Below, piece after piece: positions 1 through 6,222 of a stretch of DNA of 10,843 nucleotides. Each line of letters opens with the position of its first letter. Position 1 is the first letter of the stretch. Both the position numbers and the translations under genes were made by a program. This stretch comes from JACQRW01 sp964371935 (GTDB taxonomy: Bacteria > Patescibacteriota > Minisyncoccia > Sungbacterales > HO2-52-23): the NCBI GenBank assembly GCA_964371935.1, contig CAYJOT010000024.1, positions 1 to 10,843 of the forward strand, read 5' to 3'. The notes under the pieces were generated by a model that made no database searches, had not been told where the DNA came from, and saw nothing but the letters and a program-made list of their open reading frames with translations.

Positions 1-267
1 ATCGTGACGGATGAGGTAGTGGCGAAGAGTCTCACGGTACAAGAGTCAGCTCGCTTTGGCTCGGCAGGAAAACCGATTGGTATGATGCTGTATGATCGGG
101 TGACTGATGAAGTGTATTGTGTCGGCATCAGCAATGGTGAACTGGTCAGAGAAAAGGGAGAGTGCATTCTCCCGGGTTCAGCACAGCCCGGACCGAAAGC
201 AATTCCGCCTCCCATAGAACCAACACCAGTGCCGACACCGCCTGCTGAAACTCGTGAGATAGAATAA
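1..267 (+). CDS. 3' end of an unidentified protein with a Pro-rich tail (5' partial)
   Basis: The reading frame is open to the first base of the window, so this is the C-terminal end of a longer protein; the GTG at 4 is probably an internal Val codon. About 88 residues are visible. A compact segment (roughly residues 18-56, containing PIGMMLYDRVTDEVYCV and a second Cys in GEC) is followed by a tail of about 30 residues rich in Pro, Thr and Glu. A small Cys-containing segment with a Pro-rich tail is reminiscent of C-terminal regions of secreted or surface proteins in Patescibacteria, but no family could be named. No membrane segment or sorting motif is seen. It ends with TAA 10 bases before murC, so cotranscription is likely. 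That the protein continues upstream is fairly sure; function is unknown. Confidence 0.6.
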   Translation: MVTDEVVAKSLTVQESARFGSAGKPIGMMLYDRVTDEVYCVGISNGELVREKGECILPGSAQPGPKAIPPPIEPTPVPTPPAETREIE

Positions 268-277
268 AAATATCTAT

Positions 278-1593
278 ATGTACGGTAGCGCTCCCCACAT
301 TCATTTTGTCGGCATCGGCGGGATTGGCGTGAGCGCGCTCGCAAAATATTACTTGGCTATGGGAGCCGTGGTAAGCGGTTCTGACTTGATTGCCTCAGAA
401 ATTACCGAGGAGCTTTCACGGCAGGGGGTGGAGATCAAAATCGGGCCACACAAGAAAAACAATGTATCGAAAAGCGCCACGGCCGTGATCTGCACTCCGG
501 CCGTGCCTACCGGCAGGCAGGCAACGCCGCAGGATAATGTGGAATTGAAAGAGGCGCGCACGCGAGGTCTTGTTGTCCAGACCTATCCGGAAGCTTTAGG
601 AGAACTCACCAAAGCATACGAGACCATTACGGTATCCGGCTCTCACGGCAAAAGCACGACTACGGCATTGGTGTCGCTTGTGCTTGAAGAAGGGTATTTT
701 GACCCGACGGTCATTATCGGCGTGAAGCTGCGCGAGTTTGGCGGATCGAATTTTCGGCGCGGCAGGGGACCGTATCTGGTAATTGAGGCGGACGAGTGGA
801 ACCGCTCGTTTTTGAATTACTCGCCGGAGTATGCCGTAGTCACCAATATTGACCGCGAGCATATGGATACGTATAAGACGCTCGATGAGCTTGAAGAAAC
901 ATTTACCGAGTATCTTGCAAAAGTGTCGCCAAGGGGAGTGATCGTGGCAAATGCCGATGACCCGACTCTTGCGAAAATCGCGCGGAAATTCGGTGAAAAA
1001 GTGAGATGGTATTCATTGCACGATCCGGAAGCACAAATTATCAAACCGATCCTCAAAATTCCGGGCGAGCATAATCTCTCCAACGCACTTGCCGCATTCA
1101 AACTTGGCAGGGCACTCGGCGTATTCGAGCACGATATTCTCCGGGGACTTTCCCGTTTTAGTGGCGCATGGCGCAGATTTGAGCTTCGTGGTATGGTAAA
1201 CGGCGCGTTCATCATCGCGGACTACGGTCACCATCCGAGCGAGATCAAAGCTACCATTCAGGCCGCGCGGGACAGGTTTCCGTTGCGCCGCATCTGGTGC
1301 ATTTTCCAGCCCCACCAGCACCAGCGTTTGAAATTTTTATGGGATGATTTTGTGACGGCTTTTGATAATGCTGACCACGTTTCGTTTCTCCCGGTCTACG
1401 ACGTTGTGGGCCGCGAAACAGCAGCCGCGAAACAGCAGGTAAATTCGCTCAAGCTTGCCGATGAGGTTACAAAACGTCATAAAGACGTGTCGTATCTTGA
1501 CTCGTTTGAAAACGCAAAAAAAACTATCCACGCCCAAGCGCATCCGGGCGATATTATCCTTCTGATGGGTGCAGGCGATATTTACGATCTGAC
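278..1593 (+). CDS. murC: UDP-N-acetylmuramate--L-alanine ligase MurC (3' end lost in gap)
   Basis: Cytoplasmic ATP-dependent ligase that adds L-Ala to UDP-MurNAc, the first peptide step of peptidoglycan precursor synthesis. The N-terminal nucleotide-sugar domain carries HFVGIGGIGVSALA (residues 9-22). The ATPase domain has the P-loop GSHGKSTTT (121-129), EADE (170-173), the Asn/His motif NIDREHMD (190-197) and PGEHNLSNALAA (262-273). The C-terminal domain has DYGHHPSEI (315-323) and FQPHQHQR (343-350). The usual MurC strings GTHGKT and EADESD are here GSHGKS and EADEWN, a mild divergence. 438 complete codons are visible up to the gap, ending in GAGDIYDL, normally very close to the C-terminus, so only a short end is hidden. 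Any continuation read through the Ns is artificial. The ATG start lies 10 bases after the previous stop with no clear Shine-Dalgarno site. Mpl was considered, but the motif spacing fits MurC better. Confidence 0.93.
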
Positions 1594-1693
1594 NNNNNNN
1601 NNNNNNNNNNNNNNNNNNNNNNNNNNNNNNNNNNNNNNNNNNNNNNNNNNNNNNNNNNNNNNNNNNNNNNNNNNNNNNNNNNNNNNNNNNNNN
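1594..1693. other. Scaffold gap of exactly 100 Ns
   Basis: One hundred consecutive Ns, the conventional placeholder for a gap of unknown length. It hides the murC stop codon and whatever precedes obg. Adjacency of murC and obg is therefore a scaffolding statement and is not read directly from sequence. Confidence 0.99.
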
Positions 1694-1694
1694 T

Positions 1695-2657
1695 ATGCTT
1701 ATTGACGACATTACGATCAAAGTGAAGGCGGGATCCGGCGGCAAGGGTGCGGTCGCGTTTAATAAAAATCTGATGAGCTTGGGGCCTGCCGGCGGCAACG
1801 GCGGAAACGGCGGCAATCTCTATATAAAGGCGGTTTCGGATTTGACCGTGCTCAATCGACTGCGTTTTAAAAAAGAATTTCATGCCGAAAACGGGCAGGA
1901 TGGCCGCATACAATTCAGCGACGGCACCACCGGAAAAGATCTGCTGATTCATGTGCCGGTCGGAACCGTGATTCATGATCTGACCAACGGAGTTGACCGA
2001 GAAATCGTAAAGATCGGCGAACGCATACTGGTTGCCAAAGGCGGCAAGGGCGGCAGAGGAAATTTTCAGTTCCGCTCCTCGACCAACACCACGCCCAAAG
2101 AATTCGAGTACGGCGTACCCGGGGAGCAGGCAACACTCCGGCTTGAATTGAAATATATAGCGGATGTCGGATTTATTGGTTTGTCAAATGTGGGCAAGTC
2201 AAGTTTGCTCAACGAGCTTACCAATGCCAAGGCAAAAGTCGCAAATTACCAATTTACCACGCTCGAACCAAATCTTGGCGTATTCTACGACTTGATCCTC
2301 GCGGATATTCCCGGGCTGATCGAAGGCGCCTCAATCGGCAAAGGCCTGGGCATAAAATTCCTCCGCCACATTGAGCGCACCAAAGTGCTGTTCCATTTTA
2401 TTGCCGCCGACTCCGAAAACCCGGCCACAGATTATAAAACTGTGCGCAAAGAGCTTGCCAGCCACCACAAAAAATTGCTCGAGAAACCAGAATATCTGTT
2501 TCTTGCCCGGAGCGACACCATAGACCCCAAAGACCTGAAGAAAAAAATAACCGCGCTCAAAAAACTCAACAAGTCGGTCACGCCTGTCTCCATCTACGAT
2601 TTCGATTCCGTGGAGCAGGTAAAAAAGATTTTACAGGGGTTGGGGAAAGAGAAATAA
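1695..2657 (+). CDS. obg: Obg/CgtA-type ribosome-associated GTPase
   Basis: Essential GTPase that binds the large ribosomal subunit and acts in its maturation and in stress signalling. The N-terminal Gly-rich Obg domain covers residues 1-155 (GSGGKGAVAF, GGNGGNGGN, AKGGKGGRGN). The G domain follows: G1 GLSNVGKSS (162-170), G2 YQFTT (185-189), G3 DIPGLIEGAS (204-213). At the G4 position, where NKxD is expected, the sequence reads ARSD (271-274), and the G5 region reads PVSIYD (297-302); both are divergent. At 320 residues it ends after the G domain, without the OCT domain found in many Firmicutes and actinobacterial Obg proteins. The ATG begins one base after the gap, so its ribosome binding site and promoter cannot be seen. 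MLIDDITIKV is the typical Obg N-terminus, which supports this start. Confidence 0.95.
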   Translation: MLIDDITIKVKAGSGGKGAVAFNKNLMSLGPAGGNGGNGGNLYIKAVSDLTVLNRLRFKKEFHAENGQDGRIQFSDGTTGKDLLIHVPVGTVIHDLTNGVDREIVKIGERILVAKGGKGGRGNFQFRSSTNTTPKEFEYGVPGEQATLRLELKYIADVGFIGLSNVGKSSLLNELTNAKAKVANYQFTTLEPNLGVFYDLILADIPGLIEGASIGKGLGIKFLRHIERTKVLFHFIAADSENPATDYKTVRKELASHHKKLLEKPEYLFLARSDTIDPKDLKKKITALKKLNKSVTPVSIYDFDSVEQVKKILQGLGKEK

Positions 2658-2668
2658 ACTTATAGCCC

Positions 2669-2697
2669 TTGATTTTGCTTCAGCGCGGAGGTATACT
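2669..2697 (+). promoter_or_regulatory. Sigma70-type promoter of the first hicBA pair, probably leaderless
   Basis: The -35 box is TTGATT (2669-2674), the spacer is exactly 17 bases, and the -10 box is TATACT (2692-2697). Transcription would be expected to start about 7 bases after the -10, at or next to the hicB ATG (2704), giving an mRNA with no leader. No Shine-Dalgarno-like sequence fits between start site and ATG. The call rests on sequence match only. Confidence 0.6.
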
Positions 2698-2703
2698 ATA
2701 TTT

Positions 2704-2961
2704 ATGAGAAAATTGTCTTCCGTACTAAAATCTTCTCTTGGTAGAGCCAAACTTCCTCTTTTTGTTGAAAAAGACGAAAGTGGCTTATATGTGGTTGAAT
2801 GTCCCTTGTTTGAGGGTTGTTATACGCAGGGGAAAACACTTGATGAGGCGCTCAAGAATATTCGAGACGTTATTTACTTAATTATCGAGGAAAAAACGAA
2901 CAGAGATATTCTGAAAACATATCGCCCCCAAGAAATAAGTTTACATACGATAACTCTTTAA
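2704..2961 (+). CDS. hicB: HicB-family antitoxin (first module)
   Basis: Antitoxin of a type II HicBA module: it binds and blocks the HicA mRNA-cleaving toxin and usually represses its own operon. The 85 residues show the partial RNase H-like HicB core: a beta strand LPLFVEKDESGLYVVECP (17-34), the characteristic turn EGCYTQGKTLDEAL (37-50), and the following helix KNIRDVIYLIIEE. The tail after residue 63 is too short for a full separate DNA-binding domain, so if it autoregulates it may do so through the HicA-HicB complex. It lies directly downstream of a near-consensus promoter, and only one base separates its TAA from the hicA ATG. The antitoxin-first order is one of the two known hic arrangements. 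Confidence 0.88.
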   Translation: MRKLSSVLKSSLGRAKLPLFVEKDESGLYVVECPLFEGCYTQGKTLDEALKNIRDVIYLIIEEKTNRDILKTYRPQEISLHTITL

Positions 2962-2962
2962 C

Positions 2963-3181
2963 ATGTCCCGCATTCCTCTCCTCTCCGGACGAGAGATCAT
3001 TAGCATTCTCGAGCATATCGGCTACCGCAAAGTTCGCCAGCGTGGTAGCCATATTCGTCTTGCATGTCCCAATAGAAAATCGGTTACCATTCCAGATCAC
3101 GACATCATCGGTCACGGCCTCTTGAGAAAAATTCTCCGGGATGCGGAAATGTCGCGAGAGGAATTCCTTAAAATAGTTTGA
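2963..3181 (+). CDS. hicA: HicA-family mRNA interferase toxin (first module, intact)
   Basis: Small double-stranded-RNA-binding-fold toxin that cleaves mRNA when not bound by HicB. The 72 residues show the whole fold: helix LSGREIISILEHIGY (7-21), strand KVRQRGSHIRL with the catalytic His at 30 in the GSH motif, strand KSVTIPDH (39-46), and the final helix GHGLLRKILRDAEMSREEFL. Length is usual for the family and no key residue is missing, so it is probably functional. Its ATG follows the hicB stop by one base, suggesting translational coupling; no separate ribosome binding site is seen. It ends with TGA. The next gene starts 12 bases later and may be in the same transcript. Confidence 0.9.
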   Translation: MSRIPLLSGREIISILEHIGYRKVRQRGSHIRLACPNRKSVTIPDHDIIGHGLLRKILRDAEMSREEFLKIV

Positions 3182-3193
3182 TTCCAGAAAATT

Positions 3194-3625
3194 ATGGATG
3201 TGGAAAAATCTTTAAAAATTTCGCTAAAAATTTCTGCGATATTCTTATGGTACTTTACTCCGCTGTTTTTATTCATTGTTTCAGATATTGGTAGTAATTT
3301 ATTTCAACAGGATACAATTTTGGGTAACCTCATAGTCCGTTACCCGTATCAATGGGATTATGAGTTGATGTTCGCCGGGTTTTATTTCATCTGGGGAGTA
3401 TTTATATGGAAAGCTTCAAAAAATTCTGAAAACAATTTGAGTTTCATAAAATTTACCGCTTGGGGATTTTTTGCGAATGTTCTGACAAATATCATTGCTG
3501 GTTTATTTAGGATGGAAGAATTAGCACATTTGATGACCGATAGTATCCCTTGGTTTGTACTCGGCTATTTGATTTTGTATTTCAGTAAAAAGCTTAAAGA
3601 TAAAAATAAAAAGCCCTTAAGATAA
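3194..3625 (+). CDS. Four-helix integral membrane protein, family not recognised
   Basis: 143 residues with four predicted transmembrane segments at roughly 13-30, 56-73, 86-105 and 117-131. The short N-terminus is Lys-containing and the C-terminus strongly basic (KKLKDKNKKPLR), so the C-terminal end is probably cytoplasmic. Between helices 2 and 3 is a conserved-looking stretch, FIWGVFIWKASKNSENNLSF, which resembles small uncharacterised four-helix proteins of bacteria, but no named family can be assigned. It starts 12 bases after hicA, so it may be read from the hicBA promoter, and the terminator hairpin overlaps its last codons. Its DNA is clearly richer in A and T than murC or xseA, consistent with a different origin. 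No enzyme motif is visible. Confidence 0.75.
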   Translation: MDVEKSLKISLKISAIFLWYFTPLFLFIVSDIGSNLFQQDTILGNLIVRYPYQWDYELMFAGFYFIWGVFIWKASKNSENNLSFIKFTAWGFFANVLTNIIAGLFRMEELAHLMTDSIPWFVLGYLILYFSKKLKDKNKKPLR

Positions 3626-3635
3626 AGGCCTTTTG
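3609..3635 (+). terminator. Rho-independent terminator closing the hicBA-membrane protein unit
   Basis: AAAAGCCC (3609-3616) and GGCCTTTT (3627-3634) form a stem of about seven pairs with one internal mismatch or bulge around a loop of about 10 bases, and the stem ends in a T run. The left arm lies in the last codons of the membrane protein gene and the stop codon is in the loop. An A tract precedes it, so it may also work on the other strand. Confidence 0.55.
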
Positions 3636-3715
3636 GCGTGCCTGCCACCAGCTATAATGCCGATAGGGACTGATGTCCCGCAGACACATATTCAGTATAC
3701 ACTAAATAAAATAAA
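3636..3715 (+). promoter_or_regulatory. Intergenic stretch with a perfect -10 match and a small hairpin
   Basis: TATAAT occurs at 3653-3658, but the upstream boxes are poor (TTGGCG only 14 bases away). Just downstream, GGGAC (3666-3670) and GTCCC (3675-3679) form a perfect 5-bp hairpin with a TGAT loop, which would lie near the 5' end of a transcript from that -10. This is the only plausible promoter region for the VTT gene at 3751. Weak support. Confidence 0.25.
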
Positions 3716-3743
3716 AAGCATGACCTGTGGAAAAGTCATGTTT
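3716..3743 (+). terminator. Terminator-like hairpin just before the VTT gene start
   Basis: CATGAC (3719-3724) pairs with GTCATG (3735-3740), extended by G-U, A-T and A-T pairs to 3716/3743, with a 10-base loop, an A tract before it and TTT after it. The hairpin ends only seven bases before the probable ATG of the next gene (3751). It may be a terminator of upstream transcription or a structure that affects translation of that gene. Confidence 0.4.
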
Positions 3744-3750
3744 GATTCCG

Positions 3751-4278
3751 ATGAAAATTAAAGACTACAAGAAAATTCTTGGGATCATTTCGGGGGCTAT
3801 AACCATCGCCACGATGATGGTTCCGCTGTTTATTTATAAGGATTTCAAGGATTTCACTGATACTGCTCAAAGTATTGGATATGTTGGATATTTTTTCGCA
3901 AACTATCTCGGCTTTGGAGTATATCTATTGCCTCTTTTGGTAAAAACATTCAATCCTATTCTGCTCATCGTTATCGGGGGGTTTGGTTTGGCGATCGATG
4001 AGTTCTTCGCATGGTATGCCGGGCATGTTTCGGAAGAGTTTAAGTATCCAAAGAGATTTCAGCGATTCCATCATAAGATATACCTTTTTGTTGAACGGTA
4101 TGGGCTTCTCGCAACGTTTATACTTGGTGTGCCGCCATTACCGGGGCCGGTGTATGCGATTTCAGGATTCGCGGCAGGACATTTCAAAATTCCTTTCTAT
4201 AAATTCTTTTTAGTAAATTTCTCAAGCAGAATCATCAGAACGGCGATCATTGTTGTTATTTTGCTGAAAGTAATGTGA
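3751..4278 (+). CDS. VTT-domain (DedA/SNARE-associated type) membrane protein
   Basis: 175 residues, all-helical membrane protein. A first helix (about 9-29) is followed by hydrophobic segments at about 42-64 and 67-82, then the VTT core. The core has GLAIDEFFAWYAGH (79-92), a basic cytoplasmic loop, and ERYGLLATFILGVPPLPGPVYAISGFAAGHFKIP in two parts (115-131 and 132-148). It ends with SSRIIRT and a last helix. The P-x-P-GP turn and the later Arg match the re-entrant-loop signature of DedA-like proteins, several of which move polyprenyl-phosphate or phospholipid across the membrane; that role is inference here. A GTG at 3727 would add eight residues but lies inside the hairpin, so ATG 3751 is preferred. 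It ends in TGA nine bases before the NYN remnant. Base composition is AT-rich like its upstream neighbour. Confidence 0.78.
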   Translation: MKIKDYKKILGIISGAITIATMMVPLFIYKDFKDFTDTAQSIGYVGYFFANYLGFGVYLLPLLVKTFNPILLIVIGGFGLAIDEFFAWYAGHVSEEFKYPKRFQRFHHKIYLFVERYGLLATFILGVPPLPGPVYAISGFAAGHFKIPFYKFFLVNFSSRIIRTAIIVVILLKVM

Positions 4279-4287
4279 TGCCTCCTT

Positions 4288-4571
4288 ATGAAAAAATATT
4301 TTCAAAAACAAAATAACTGTGCCTATATAGATGGGGCGAATTTGCACAAGGGTATTGCAAGTTTAGGCTGGACGCTTGATTATGGGCGGTTCAGGGTGTG
4401 GTTATCTGAAAAATATAAGGTGAGGGTGGCACAATACTGTCTCCGCATACGAAAAAAGAATGCTCGATTCTTCTCAAAAGAACGAATATGCCTATAGTGT
4501 ATCTGAATGATGTTCGGGCGTTTCTTGAACGGAGAAAAGAAAAAGCCCCCGGTGCGAACGGAACCGCATAG
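4288..4571 (+). pseudogene. NYN-domain (PIN-like nuclease) gene with an internal deletion and frameshift
   Basis: The first 50 or so codons read as the start of a NYN/DUF88 protein: NNCAYIDGANLHKGIASLGW (residues 9-28), with the first active-site Asp (15) and the nearby Asn (18), then LDYGRFRVWLSEKYKVRVA. After 4437 the frame is lost and a TAG follows at 4495. A different frame, from about 4434 to 4571, reads LSPHTKKECSILLKRT, then MPIVYLNDVRAFLERRKEK and a short GANGTA tail, which matches the C-terminal end expected of the same family. About 100 central residues, including the later catalytic Asp residues, are absent, so the product cannot be an active nuclease. The assignment of both halves to one family is from recalled sequence patterns. 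It lies nine bases after the VTT gene and its 3' end encodes the terminator. Confidence 0.75.
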
Positions 4572-4582
4572 GGGTCTTTTTC
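4539..4582 (+). terminator. Strong, probably bidirectional terminator at the end of the NYN remnant
   Basis: GAAAAAG and CCCC (4539-4549) pair with GGGG and CTTTTTC (4571-4582) with small bulges, and TGCG (4553-4556) pairs with CGCA (4565-4568) around an AACGGAAC loop. The T run at 4577-4581 ends it on the + strand, and the A run at 4540-4544 gives a T run on the - strand. The left arm is inside the degenerate coding sequence and the TAG lies in the stem. Confidence 0.65.
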
Positions 4583-4597
4583 GTAAGTATTATTGTA

Positions 4598-4625
4598 ATA
4601 ATAGCAGATCATAGAATTTTGTCAA
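4598..4625 (-). promoter_or_regulatory. Near-consensus minus-strand promoter with extended -10
   Basis: Read on the minus strand: -35 TTGACA (4625-4620, perfect), 16-base spacer, -10 TATTAT (4603-4598, five of six), with TGC directly before the -10, an extended -10 motif. Expected start is near 4591. It points left, straight into the bidirectional terminator at 4539-4582, and no convincing minus-strand gene follows. Confidence 0.55.
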
Positions 4626-4661
4626 GCAGAGTTTTTCCCATCGGGCACCACTCTTAATTTT

Positions 4662-5900
4662 ATGAATACGAACCGAATAGTCCCAAAATTGAAATCCGGG
4701 CGGGGCAAACTAAAAAAGCCGAAAGAGATTGATTTATTTTCGGAGCCAGTTCGCGATGACGGAGGAGAGAAAATATTCACCGTGAGCACGTTTCTCGATC
4801 TGCTCAATATCGGGTTGCGGACGTCAGAGGCGAAGATTGTGGGGGAGGTATCAAGCTGCGATTTTCGCGGGAATTATTTGTTTTTTACGCTCAAGGATAA
4901 GATGGACGGGAGCGTGATCAGTTGTTTTATGTGGCAACGGGAGTACAAGATAAGCGGAGTTGCGATCAGCGATGGTATGGAAATCATGGTGCACGGGTTT
5001 CCGGAGATCTATAAGCCGAGCGGGCGGTTGAGTTTTCGTGGGGACAGCGTGGAGCTTGTGGGCGAAGGGGCTTTGAAAAAAGCGTATGATGAGATGAGAC
5101 AAAAGCTTGAACGCGAAGGGCTGTTCGCGCCGGAGCGCAAACGCGCGATTCCGGAATATCCGGAAAAGATCGGACTTGTCACGTCAAAGAGCGGGGCCGT
5201 GATCCATGATTTTTTGAATAACATTGGGAAGTTTGGGTATCAGATCAAACTTATTGATTCGCGCGTGGAGGGGCAGCTTGCGGTTGCTGATCTGCTTGGC
5301 GCCGTGCGCTCGTTTCGCAATAAGGACATTGACGTGCTTGTCATCATCCGCGGGGGTGGGTCGCTTGAGTCGCTACTCGCGTTCAACAACGAAATGCTTG
5401 TGCGCGAGATCAGCCGATTTCCCAAGCCGGTGATCTGCGGGATTGGCCACGACAAAGACATACCGCTTGCCGCACTTGCGGCTGACATCGCGGTATCCAC
5501 GCCAACCGCGGTAACGCGTGTGTTGAACGCCTCATGGGAGCAGGCATTGAGCCGCATGCGGCTTAGCGAGCGGGAAATTTTCGGCGCGTACCAGGAAGCG
5601 TTGCTTCATAAACAACAGGTGCTGGAATGGTTTTTGAAATTTCCCAAGTATTTTACGGCCGCAATCCAAACCGTACGCAATTCAATTGTTCAGTATGAGA
5701 AGATTTTTGCGATGAACAATCCGGAGCGGCAGCTGAAACTGGGGTACGGCATTGCGCGGGTCAATGGCAGGATCATCCGAAGCATTACGGACACGCATGC
5801 CGGGGAGCTGCTTGATTTCACGCTTGCAGATGGTATCATTGGTGCGGAAGTGAAGGTCCTCCGGCGCACCAGGCTTCGGAGGATAGACCAGAAACTATGA
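4662..5900 (+). CDS. xseA: Exodeoxyribonuclease VII large subunit
   Basis: Catalytic subunit of exonuclease VII, which degrades single-stranded DNA from both ends into acid-soluble oligonucleotides in repair and recombination. Domains in order: a charged 36-residue leader; an OB fold (about 37-133, starting KIFTVSTFLDLLN and containing GEVSSCDFRGNYLFFTLKD); the nuclease core with GLVTSKSGAVIHDFLNNI (171-188), VIIRGGGSLESLLAFNNE (227-244), GIGHDKDIPLA (260-270) and STPTAV (279-284); a reduced helical segment; and the closing motif PERQLKLGYGI (354-364). At 412 residues it is at the short end of the family, mainly because the coiled-coil region is small. The ATG has no clear Shine-Dalgarno site, and the basic leader is not needed for the fold, so a later start is possible. 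Its TGA overlaps the xseB ATG by four bases. Confidence 0.95.
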   Translation: MNTNRIVPKLKSGRGKLKKPKEIDLFSEPVRDDGGEKIFTVSTFLDLLNIGLRTSEAKIVGEVSSCDFRGNYLFFTLKDKMDGSVISCFMWQREYKISGVAISDGMEIMVHGFPEIYKPSGRLSFRGDSVELVGEGALKKAYDEMRQKLEREGLFAPERKRAIPEYPEKIGLVTSKSGAVIHDFLNNIGKFGYQIKLIDSRVEGQLAVADLLGAVRSFRNKDIDVLVIIRGGGSLESLLAFNNEMLVREISRFPKPVICGIGHDKDIPLAALAADIAVSTPTAVTRVLNASWEQALSRMRLSEREIFGAYQEALLHKQQVLEWFLKFPKYFTAAIQTVRNSIVQYEKIFAMNNPERQLKLGYGIARVNGRIIRSITDTHAGELLDFTLADGIIGAEVKVLRRTRLRRIDQKL

Positions 5901-6118
5901 ACAAAACAAACATAAACGAGTCGCTGAAAAAACTCGAGGAAATTGGAGACTGGTTTGAGCAACAGAAAGAAGTGGATGTGGAAGCCGGGCTTGAAAAAGT
6001 GCGCGAGGGCAGCCGACTGATCAAGATCGCGCGGGAACGGCTCAAACAGATCGAGAATGAGTTTGAGGAAGTGAAAAAGGAGATTGGGGAAGACAAAGAA
6101 TCCGCCGAGGAGATTTAA
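5897..6118 (+). CDS. xseB: Exodeoxyribonuclease VII small subunit
   Basis: 73-residue partner of XseA; several copies bind the large subunit's helical arm to form the exonuclease VII complex. The sequence is a helical hairpin typical of the family: NINESLKKLEEIGDWFEQQ (5-23), the short break with DVEAGLEKVREGSRLI (27-42), and a second long charged helix ARERLKQIENEFEEVKKE (45-62), ending in an acidic tail. The ATG lies inside the end of xseA (ATGA overlap), which indicates translational coupling and a fixed stoichiometry with XseA. No separate promoter or ribosome binding site is expected. The stop is TAA. Confidence 0.92.
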   Translation: MNKTNINESLKKLEEIGDWFEQQKEVDVEAGLEKVREGSRLIKIARERLKQIENEFEEVKKEIGEDKESAEEI

Positions 6119-6222
6119 TGCTCGTAAATTTAAATCAACAAACCTCTGACGACAGACCGGGTTATCAATACTTTTTAAACGGTTTTTCGGGCATTGGATG
6201 TATGTAATAGGGAAAAAATAAT

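Noticed and set aside
1595..1705. Apparent continuation of murC through the gap to a stop at 1703-1705
   Set aside because: The codons are Ns and the gap length is a placeholder. The frame after the gap overlaps the obg start out of frame, so the extension is an artefact.
2963..3181. Recoded UGA (Gly) as in Absconditabacteria or Gracilibacteria
   Set aside because: TGA ends hicA, the VTT protein, xseA and folC at the expected C-termini and is followed by the next gene, so it is a normal stop.
3727..3750. GTG start for the VTT protein, adding MEKSCLIP
   Set aside because: The GTG lies in the loop of a terminator-like hairpin and the added residues are not needed for the fold; ATG 3751 with MKIKDYKK is a better start.
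4391..4612. 73-residue minus-strand ORF downstream of the minus-strand promoter
   Set aside because: It starts inside the promoter, runs through the terminator and mirrors the NYN remnant; no protein-like motif is seen.
6155..6200. Possible terminator or DnaA-like site (TTATCAATA) between xseB and the dehydrogenase
   Set aside because: The best stem is only four pairs (ACCG/CGGT) with a long loop, and a single mismatched DnaA-like word is expected by chance.
6118..6207. 29-residue ORF overlapping the xseB stop (TAATG)
   Set aside because: Stop-start overlap is attractive, but the peptide shows no motif, and the stretch may simply be the spacer before the dehydrogenase gene. No conservation can be checked.
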